Shown: positions 1-5,151 of the stretch, one piece after another
Layout of the letters: each line of letters starts with the position of its first letter
Position numbering within the stretch: position 1 is the first letter of the stretch
Origin: Flavisolibacter sp.
GTDB taxonomy: Bacteria > Bacteroidota > Bacteroidia > Chitinophagales > Chitinophagaceae
NCBI GenBank assembly: GCA_025936195.1
Contig: JAICTW010000253.1
Span: 1-5,151, forward strand
Direction: 5' to 3'
Length of the DNA stretch: 5,151 bases
The notes under the pieces: model-generated
Database searches by the model: none
Seen by the model: the letters and a program-made list of their open reading frames with translations, nothing else
Told to the model about the DNA's origin: nothing
Position numbers and translations under genes: made by a program

Positions 1-2024
1 CCAATGCACGCAATGCGTTTTTGTTTGCAGCTTCCAACAGCAGCAATCCCACGCAAAAAGAAATTGCACGGTTCAATTATGCCAAGCTCTCTTATGAATT
101 AGGTTACCAGGATGAGGCTTTAAAAAGCCTGCGCAGTTTTTTGAATGAGTATCCCAATTCTCAATACCACGATGAAGCAGTTGAATTATTGGTCGGTGCT
201 TTGGCCAATACCAATAATTACAAGGATGCATTGACCTTGCTGGAAGGTATTCAGTCGCCATCGCAAAATGTAAAAAGAGTATTGCCAAGGATTTTATACG
301 GACGTGCCACAGAACTGATCAGCGACGGAAGACTGGCCGAAGCAGATGCATTGTTGGATAGGGTATTGAAAGATTCATACAATTCTTCTGTGTTGGCATT
401 GACCAATTTCTGGAAAGGAGAACTGGCTTATCGTAACAATAAAATTGACGATGCCATCAAATATTATTATGCTTATTTGAACGCAGGTGCGCCAAGCTCC
501 GGTGAAGCCAACGAAAAGAATGTAAAGTATAATTTGGGTTATGCTTATTACCGGAAAGAAAACTATCCCGTGGCTAAAACCTTTTTCGAACCGTTGGCTA
601 CCAATGTTTCATTAAGTTCTGATGCTTTAACGCAGGACGCCTATGTACGCACTGCCGATGTGTATTACATGAACCGTGAGTATGTTCGTGCAAGGTCCAT
701 GTACGATAATGTGATCCGCATGTCCTGGCCTGCAGAAGATTATGCCACATTCCAGAAAGCAATGATCACCGGCATTAATAACCCAACAGAAAAGATCAAC
801 CTGTTGAACACGATGGTCCGCAAATTCCCACAATCGAATCTGGTTGGAGATGCTGATATGGAAATCGCCAATACGTATCTTGCTCAGGAACGTTTTAGGG
901 AAGCCATTCCGTACCTGAATACTATTGTAAATGCCACTGCCAACAGCAGCATGAAGCCTGAGGCTCTTTTGAAATTAGGGATTGCTTATTTCAACATGAA
1001 CAACAAGGACAATGCAATAACTGCTTACAAACAATTGTTGAATCAATACCCGAATTCAATACAAGCGAATGATGCGCTGGACAACTTAAAAACAATTTAT
1101 GTGGAGCAGGGACATCCAAATGAATATGTGAATGTAGCCAGAGCGGCTGGCAAGCCTTTAAGTGAAAATACAGAGGATTCGTTGACCTATGCTGCTGCGC
1201 AAATTCAATACGATGCGGGGAAATACGATGCAGCCTTAAATTCTTTCAACAATTATTTGCAGCAATTTTCCAATGGTGAACATTCCATTGATGCCAATTA
1301 TTACCGTGCAGAAATTTACTATGCAAGAAAGGATTGGAACAATGCCCTGAACAGTTATGCAATTGTTGCTGAGAGGGCGCCGAATCCTTTCGCAGAAAAA
1401 GCCGTGTTGCAGGCAGCCAGAATTAATTTCTTTGAACTGAAGAATTATGCTGAAGCGGAAAAATATTATGGCCAGTTAAAACAGATTACAGCCAGCCAGG
1501 AAAATAAACTGGAAGCCATGCGTGGTTTGTTGCGCAGCCAGTATCAATTGCAAAAATGGAGTGATGCAGTTGATAACGCCAAAGACCTGATAGCACAAAA
1601 AAGTGCGAGTGCAGATGATAAGGCTTTAGCAAATATGACCATTGCAAAATCGGCACAGGTAAACGGGCAATATGATGTAGCCATGAGCGCATTCAAACAG
1701 GTGGTAGCAGTGAACAAAGGAGCGTTTGCAGCAGAAGCCCGTTATGAAATTGCCAGTTCATGGTTCCTTACCGATCATTTGAGCGATGCGGAAAAAGCAG
1801 CCTTTGAAGTGATCAACAAATCCGGCTCGTACGACTGGTGGGTAACGAAGGCCTACATTTTGCTTGGCGATATTTACTTCAGGGAAAAAGATTATTTCAA
1901 TGCAAAGGCCACGTTCCAAAGTGTAGTGGACAATAGTTTGAATGCCGAATTAAAATCGGAAGCACAAACGAAGTTGAATAAAGTAATTGAAGAAGAAAAG
2001 CAAAACAGTAAAGTTGGAGGATAG
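1..2024 (+). CDS. Tetratricopeptide-repeat (TPR) protein, 5'-truncated by the window edge
   Basis: The frame is open from the left edge (first full codon at 3, reading N-A-R-N-A-F-L-F-A) to the TAG at 2022-2024, so the gene begins outside the window; about 673 residues are visible. They are almost entirely helical TPR-like repeats of about 34 residues with the usual small/aromatic pattern. Clear units lie near 519-620 (LGYAYYRKENYPVAKTFF), 963-1058 (LGIAYFNMNNKDNAITAY, ending YPNS), 1290-1388 (AEIYYARKDWNNALNSY) and 1848-1938 (LGDIYFREKDYFNAKATF). The protein ends in a charged tail (EEEKQNSK). TPR arrays are protein-binding scaffolds. The spacing and YPNS-type loops resemble the BamD/YbgF-like envelope TPR proteins, which suggests a periplasmic or outer-membrane role, but the N-terminus and any signal peptide are not visible. 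The outer-membrane barrel gene 73 bases downstream fits an envelope job. The specific partner is unknown. TPR call firm; function not. Confidence 0.9.
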   Translation, partial: NARNAFLFAASNSSNPTQKEIARFNYAKLSYELGYQDEALKSLRSFLNEYPNSQYHDEAVELLVGALANTNNYKDALTLLEGIQSPSQNVKRVLPRILYGRATELISDGRLAEADALLDRVLKDSYNSSVLALTNFWKGELAYRNNKIDDAIKYYYAYLNAGAPSSGEANEKNVKYNLGYAYYRKENYPVAKTFFEPLATNVSLSSDALTQDAYVRTADVYYMNREYVRARSMYDNVIRMSWPAEDYATFQKAMITGINNPTEKINLLNTMVRKFPQSNLVGDADMEIANTYLAQERFREAIPYLNTIVNATANSSMKPEALLKLGIAYFNMNNKDNAITAYKQLLNQYPNSIQANDALDNLKTIYVEQGHPNEYVNVARAAGKPLSENTEDSLTYAAAQIQYDAGKYDAALNSFNNYLQQFSNGEHSIDANYYRAEIYYARKDWNNALNSYAIVAERAPNPFAEKAVLQAARINFFELKNYAEAEKYYGQLKQITASQENKLEAMRGLLRSQYQLQKWSDAVDNAKDLIAQKSASADDKALANMTIAKSAQVNGQYDVAMSAFKQVVAVNKGAFAAEARYEIASSWFLTDHLSDAEKAAFEVINKSGSYDWWVTKAYILLGDIYFREKDYFNAKATFQSVVDNSLNAELKSEAQTKLNKVIEEEKQNSKVGG

Positions 2025-2062
2025 TTCAATAGCAAGGAGCGATTGGCAAGTAATTAAAAGCC

Positions 2063-2110
2063 ATAAGCACATTTGCCCATTAGCAAATTAGCACATTATG
2101 ACATTATCTA
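2063..2110 (+). repeat. Degenerate 8-base tandem repeat (ATTAGCAC-like) before the barrel gene
   Basis: Six consecutive 8-base units can be laid out without gaps: ATAAGCAC (2063), ATTTGCCC (2071), ATTAGCAA (2079), ATTAGCAC (2087), ATTATGAC (2095) and ATTATCTA (2103). Units 3 and 4 differ by one base, and the others share the ATTA/ATAA start or the GCAC/GCCC end. The repeat fills the end of the only real intergenic gap and runs through the first possible start codon (ATG at 2098) up to the second (2110). Its role is not known. It could be a leader element, or the trace of replication slippage. Confidence 0.5.
2071..2088 (+). other. Small inverted repeat (ATTTGC / GCAAAT) in the leader
   Basis: A perfect 6-base stem, ATTTGC at 2071-2076 and GCAAAT at 2083-2088, surrounds a 6-base loop CCATTA. 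It lies 9 bases before the ATG at 2098 and inside the octamer repeat. It has no following T-run, so it is not a typical rho-independent terminator. It could affect start-codon access or be a chance product of the repeat. Only two of the six pairs are G-C, so it would be weak in RNA. Confidence 0.3.
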
Positions 2111-3747
2111 TGAAATTTTCCGTCTCGTTAGCAGTCGTTCTGGCAATTGGATTTGCTGCATCGGCACAGGATACAACAAAGGAAGTGAATGTTACTTCTG
2201 CTTTCAAGCCTACATTGAAAGATGCAGCGAAAATTAATTTCAATGCGACTCCTCCTGCTGCGGATACCTCCAGACCAAGACTGCAATACAATATCCCGAA
2301 TCAAAATCTGGCATTGGCCTTTCAACCGGGTTCTTTAAAACCGTTGGCCTTGCAGGTGGACAGTGGTGGAAGATGGGGAAATGAAAGTTTTGTAAAGGTG
2401 GGATATGGAAATTTCAAAACGCCTTTTGTACAAGCAGGCGTTTCTTTTGGCGACGGAAAAAATGCGGGACTGAATATTTATGCCAACCACAGTTCATCAA
2501 AAGGCGATATTCCTTATCAGGATTACAGCAACAGTGCAGTGGATTTTAATGCTTTTTTGAAATCGGCCAAAAACCTTCAATGGAATGTGCGCTTTGGAGG
2601 GCAACAGGACATGTATAACCGTTATGGATTTCAGCCGGACTCTTTGGTGTTCCCTGAAGACTCGATCAAAATAAAATATCAAACATGGAGGGGAAGAATT
2701 AATTTCCATAACATCACACAAACAGAATTGGGATTGTCTTATTCTCCCGAATTAAAAATTGATGTATTCGGCAATCAATTCAATACATCGGAAAGCAATA
2801 CTTATCTCAATGTTCCTTTACAAAAAACACTGGGAAAATTGTTCGAAGTGGACCTTGCCGCCACCGCTAATCTTTCCCGTTTGAAGCCAAATAGCAAAGA
2901 TGCTGTGGTCAATAATTATTTTTATCTCTCTCCATCCCTTTTGTTCAAAAAAGAAAACATCAACATCAGTGCAGGATTAAGACCGTCATGGGATAACGGA
3001 CAGTTTAAAGTATTCCCCAATTTCATGGCTGAATTCACAACCAAAAATTATCCTTTCTCTTTCCAGTTTGGATGGACCGGCTATTTGCGTAACTCAGGCT
3101 ATCAATACCAGGCCGGTATGAACCCGTGGATCTGGGCGCCTGATACCGCTTACAATACCAAAATAGAAGAAAGATACCTGGGTATTAAAGGATCGGTTGG
3201 CGATCATTTTAATTACAGCGCCAAAGCTTCTTACAACATTATCAATAACCAGCCATTGTTTGTGAACGATACAATGAGTGGAAAAGCCTTCCGCACCGTA
3301 AATGAGTCCAGCCTGAAAATGTACAGTATTGGCGGCGAATTGGGATATACCGTAGGAGAAAAGTTTTCACTGATCTCTAATGTTACCATAAATGCCTTCA
3401 AGGTAAAGGATAATGACAAGCCGTGGGGCTTATTGCCAATGGAGTGGAAAACCGCTATGCGTTTGCAGGTGTTAAAAGACCTATATGTAAATAGCACCTT
3501 GTACGCTTTTGACGGACCCTGGTCGTTTGCAAAAGTCGGAAAAAAGAACCTTCCTCCTGCGATGGATTTGAGTGCAGGACTGGAATTTAAAGTGTACAAG
3601 AACATTAAATTGTGGATGCAATTCAATAATATTTTCAACAAAGAATACCAGCGTTGGAATCAATATCCGGTTTATGGCTTCAACTTTTTGGGCGGAGTTG
3701 TATTTTCGTTCGCTCAAAAGAGTCAGAGTGTTAACCTTACTAAGTAA
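2098..3747 (+). CDS. Outer-membrane beta-barrel protein, TonB-dependent-receptor-like, without plug
   Basis: The gene encodes 549 residues from the ATG at 2098, or 545 from the ATG at 2110. The later start gives a classic signal peptide beginning M-K-F, with a hydrophobic core and an ASA^Q cleavage site after residue 23 (2098 numbering). Neither start has a clear ribosome binding site. The mature N-terminus (residues 24-85) is polar and Pro/Asn-rich and includes E-V-N-V-T-S-A at 29-35, which resembles a TonB box or plug edge. From about residue 90 the protein alternates amphipathic strands with Gly/Asn/Tyr-rich turns, as in an outer-membrane barrel. Residues 501-538 (NNIFNKEYQRW, then YPVYGF, ending GGVVFSF) match the last strands of TonB-dependent receptors. 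The usual 100-130-residue plug is absent, so active TonB-driven import is doubtful; a channel, assembly or anchoring role is equally possible. It follows the TPR gene and overlaps the next gene by 20 bases. Substrate unknown. Confidence 0.85.
   Translation: MTLSMKFSVSLAVVLAIGFAASAQDTTKEVNVTSAFKPTLKDAAKINFNATPPAADTSRPRLQYNIPNQNLALAFQPGSLKPLALQVDSGGRWGNESFVKVGYGNFKTPFVQAGVSFGDGKNAGLNIYANHSSSKGDIPYQDYSNSAVDFNAFLKSAKNLQWNVRFGGQQDMYNRYGFQPDSLVFPEDSIKIKYQTWRGRINFHNITQTELGLSYSPELKIDVFGNQFNTSESNTYLNVPLQKTLGKLFEVDLAATANLSRLKPNSKDAVVNNYFYLSPSLLFKKENINISAGLRPSWDNGQFKVFPNFMAEFTTKNYPFSFQFGWTGYLRNSGYQYQAGMNPWIWAPDTAYNTKIEERYLGIKGSVGDHFNYSAKASYNIINNQPLFVNDTMSGKAFRTVNESSLKMYSIGGELGYTVGEKFSLISNVTINAFKVKDNDKPWGLLPMEWKTAMRLQVLKDLYVNSTLYAFDGPWSFAKVGKKNLPPAMDLSAGLEFKVYKNIKLWMQFNNIFNKEYQRWNQYPVYGFNFLGGVVFSFAQKSQSVNLTK
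2110..2166 (+). other. Signal peptide coding segment of the barrel protein
   Basis: From the ATG at 2110 the reading is a positively charged start (MK), a run of hydrophobic residues (VSLAVVLAIGFAA) and a small-x-small cleavage motif A-S-A before Gln. This is a Sec signal peptide for signal peptidase I. There is no lipobox cysteine, so it is not a lipoprotein. The normal fit of the signal peptide favours the ATG at 2110 as the true start, although the ATG at 2098 adds only four residues (MTLS) and would still work. Confidence 0.8.
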
Positions 3748-4321
3748 ATATCTGCTTCAATACAAAAGGGTTTGCATACCAAACATTGGTACGTTCGAGA
3801 TCGTTATGCAGCCATCACAATTGGATGTGGCTGACAAAATGATTGCTTCGCCGGCTTACCATACGCAGCACCGCAAGGAAGATGAAGTGCCCGATCACCA
3901 ACGTACTTTCTTTGCGTCTGCAGGAATGGAAAAAGAAAAATTCGGGCAGGATCTTTTTTTATTTGGCGAAAAATTGAAGAATAAAATTCAGCAGGCTCCT
4001 TTTTACTGGAAAGGGTTTGGCACATTGAAATATAATGCAACTGAAATTTTGTTTGAACCGGATGAGATCAGGATCGAAGCATTGCAACCTGTTCCAGCAC
4101 AAAAAGTATTAAGGGAAAATGTACAGCACAACATGCTTGTTGGCGACCAGGAAATGACCTCGCAACAGGTGAATGAAGTTTTGCATAAAGTTGAAACCAA
4201 AAGAAACTGGTTCATTATTGCCGGCTGGATTGTATTGACAATTGCTGTAATTGCGGTCATTGTTTTTTTATACCTGAAAAATTTTCAAACCACAGCAACA
4301 GGATTACAAAGCCCATGGTAA
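3728..4321 (+). CDS. Membrane-anchored protein with two HU-CCDC81-like domains, no SPOR domain
   Basis: The GTG at 3728 gives 197 residues and starts exactly where the first domain starts: helix L-L-S-K-Y-L-L-Q-Y, then V-C-I-P-N-I-G-T-F-E (residues 15-24), the V-x-I-P-x-I/F-G-x-F hallmark of bacterial HU-CCDC81 domain 1. Residues 60-112 look like the second HU-like domain (helix FLFGEKLKNKI, then KGFGTLKY and ILFEPDE). A purine stretch (AAAAGAG, 3716-3722) lies 5 bases before the GTG. Earlier in-frame ATGs (3674, 3572) only add out-of-frame translation of the barrel gene. Residues 161-183 form one transmembrane helix preceded by K-T-K-R, so the HU-like part should face the cytoplasm, with only 14 residues outside. 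Known relatives are Bacteroidota proteins linking such domains to a periplasmic SPOR domain and are proposed to tie DNA or cytoplasmic structures to the envelope. Whether this one binds DNA is not shown. The gene overlaps both neighbours. Confidence 0.8.
   Translation: MLTLLSKYLLQYKRVCIPNIGTFEIVMQPSQLDVADKMIASPAYHTQHRKEDEVPDHQRTFFASAGMEKEKFGQDLFLFGEKLKNKIQQAPFYWKGFGTLKYNATEILFEPDEIRIEALQPVPAQKVLRENVQHNMLVGDQEMTSQQVNEVLHKVETKRNWFIIAGWIVLTIAVIAVIVFLYLKNFQTTATGLQSPW
4208..4276 (+). other. Transmembrane helix of the HU-CCDC81-like protein
   Basis: This segment encodes 23 residues from W161 to L183, nearly all Ile, Val, Ala, Leu, Phe or Trp (for example IVLTIAVIAVIVFLYL). The basic run KTKR lies immediately before it, and one Lys follows it. 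By the positive-inside rule the long N-terminal part stays in the cytoplasm and the 14-residue tail is periplasmic. Confidence 0.85.
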
Positions 4322-5151
4322 GTGAACTGAGTAAAATACATTATACCAATTGTCCTGTTTGTAGTAGCACGGCTATCAATCCTCTTCTGACCGTTAAAGA
4401 TCATTCGGTAAGCAAGGAAGAATTTGTGATCTGGCAATGCAGTAATTGCAGCTTGCGTTTTACACAGGACGTGCCTGATGAAGATTCCATTGGAAAATAT
4501 TACCAGTCTTCAAATTATATTTCTCACAGCAATACAAGTAAAGGAGCGATCAATAAACTGTATCAGCGTGTACGCAACTATACGTTGGACCAAAAAGCCA
4601 ATTTGATCATTGCTCAAACGGTAAAGCAGGGAAAGATTTTAGACCTTGGTGCAGGCATTGGCGCCTTTCTCAACACCATGAAAGGAAAAGGGTGGGAGGT
4701 CACCGGAATAGAGCCGGATGAAGGTGCAAGGCAACGAGCGAAAAATTTATTTGATCTTGATCTGAATGAAACGAATCTTTTAAACCAGTTGCCCGAAAAC
4801 AGTTTTGACGCTATTACACTCTGGCATGTGCTGGAACATGTACATCAACTTCATCCTTATGTGGAACGATTAAAAACACTGCTGAAAGCAAATGGAAAAA
4901 TATTTATTGCTGTGCCGAATTATGAGTCTTTAGACAGTTCCATCTATAAATTATACTGGGCAGCTTATGATGTGCCGCGTCATCTATATCATTTCACGCC
5001 AAAGGCAATGGACGTTTTAATGAAGGAGCATGGATTAAAAGTAATTGCCAAAAAGCCGATGTGGTTCGATAGCTTTTACATCAGCCTGTTAAGCAGCAAA
5101 TACAAAAACAAAAAAACAAACTGGATTGGTGCTTTCTTCAGTGGCTTGCGA
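4315..5151 (+). CDS. Class I SAM-dependent methyltransferase with N-terminal zinc ribbon, 3'-truncated
   Basis: The ATG at 4315 opens a frame with no stop to the window end, giving 279 visible residues. The start overlaps the previous gene's stop by 7 bases (ATGGTAA), a typical coupling arrangement. Residues 13-16 (CPVC) and 42-45 (CSNC) form a four-cysteine zinc-ribbon-like segment. The Rossmann methyltransferase core follows: motif I D-L-G-A-G-I-G at 110-116 for SAM binding, E133 in GIEPD at the end of strand 2 for the ribose hydroxyls, F-D-A-I-T-L-W-H-V-L-E-H at 164-175 for strand 4, and GKIFIAVPN at 194-202. The DVPRHLYHFTP segment (219-229) is common in the Methyltransf_23-like family next to such ribbons. 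That family methylates varied small molecules, sugars or lipids, so the substrate cannot be named. I infer that only a few tens of C-terminal residues are missing. It should be cytosolic. Confidence 0.9.
   Translation, partial: MVSELSKIHYTNCPVCSSTAINPLLTVKDHSVSKEEFVIWQCSNCSLRFTQDVPDEDSIGKYYQSSNYISHSNTSKGAINKLYQRVRNYTLDQKANLIIAQTVKQGKILDLGAGIGAFLNTMKGKGWEVTGIEPDEGARQRAKNLFDLDLNETNLLNQLPENSFDAITLWHVLEHVHQLHPYVERLKTLLKANGKIFIAVPNYESLDSSIYKLYWAAYDVPRHLYHFTPKAMDVLMKEHGLKVIAKKPMWFDSFYISLLSSKYKNKKTNWIGAFFSGLR

Noticed and set aside
21..23. TTG at 21 as the start of the TPR gene
   Set aside because: The frame is open upstream to the window edge with TPR-like sequence and no ribosome binding site before the TTG, so the gene almost certainly begins outside the window.
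2025..2062. Terminator after the TPR gene
   Set aside because: No GC-rich stem followed by a T-run is present; the best pairing is GGC/GCC. Read-through into the barrel gene is more likely.
2042..2075. Possible Bacteroidota-type promoter (ATTG at 2042-2045 and CACATTTG at 2068-2075)
   Set aside because: The downstream box matches TAnnTTTG except for its first base, but the spacing to the upstream box is about 22 bases rather than about 19, and the box overlaps the octamer repeat. The match is too weak to call.
3231..3641. 136-codon open frame on the - strand
   Set aside because: It lies wholly inside the barrel gene, shows no domain-like pattern, and is an antisense shadow. The other minus-strand frames were rejected for the same reason.
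3572..3727. ATG at 3572 or 3674 as the start of the HU-like gene
   Set aside because: The added residues are a shifted-frame reading of the conserved end of the barrel gene and lie before the natural beginning of the HU-CCDC81 domain. The GTG at 3728 fits the domain edge and has a purine-rich stretch before it.
4273..4302. Hairpin after the second slippery heptamer (CCTG/CAGG and TGAAAA/TTTTCA)
   Set aside because: The stems are only 4-6 bases, the two are mutually exclusive in part, and the AT-rich one has almost no loop. This is not a convincing frameshift stimulator or terminator.

Overview
The window looks like a piece of a Bacteroidota chromosome, most likely from the Chitinophagia/Chitinophagaceae side of the phylum. 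The reasons are an AT-leaning but mixed base composition, almost no Shine-Dalgarno signals before the genes, an outer-membrane barrel of Bacteroidota type with a 'NNIFNKEYQRW...YP' C-terminus, and a gene for a membrane-anchored protein with two HU-CCDC81-like domains, a domain arrangement known from Bacteroidota. The taxonomic call is an inference from protein style, not from a marker gene.

The layout is simple. All four genes are on the + strand and about 98% of the window is coding. (1) Position 1 to 2024: the C-terminal two thirds or so of a long tetratricopeptide-repeat (TPR) protein, cut by the left window edge. (2) A 73-base gap holding a degenerate 8-base tandem repeat and a small hairpin, running into the next start codon. 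(3) 2098-3747: a secreted outer-membrane beta-barrel protein related to the barrel part of TonB-dependent receptors but without a plug domain. (4) 3728-4321: a roughly 197-residue protein with two HU-like domains and one transmembrane helix near the C-terminus, probably starting at a GTG inside the end of the barrel gene. (5) 4315-5151: a class I SAM-dependent methyltransferase with an N-terminal four-cysteine zinc-ribbon-like segment, cut by the right window edge and lacking only its C-terminal end.

Genes 2, 3 and 4 overlap in a chain (20 and 7 bases), so they are very probably co-transcribed and translationally coupled. The TPR gene lies just upstream on the same strand and is probably in the same unit. 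A reasonable picture is a cell-envelope cluster: a TPR scaffold, an outer-membrane barrel, and an inner-membrane protein with HU-like domains facing the cytoplasm. In relatives the HU-like protein usually carries a periplasmic peptidoglycan-binding SPOR domain; here that domain is absent. The methyltransferase has no obvious functional link and may simply share the transcript.

No RNA genes, mobile elements, CRISPR arrays or convincing terminators were seen. The points most worth a second look are the octamer repeat in front of the barrel gene, the missing SPOR domain, the plugless barrel with a TonB-box-like N-terminus, and two identical T-TTT-TTA slippery heptamers in the HU-like gene, the second of which is in register for a -1 fusion to the methyltransferase.
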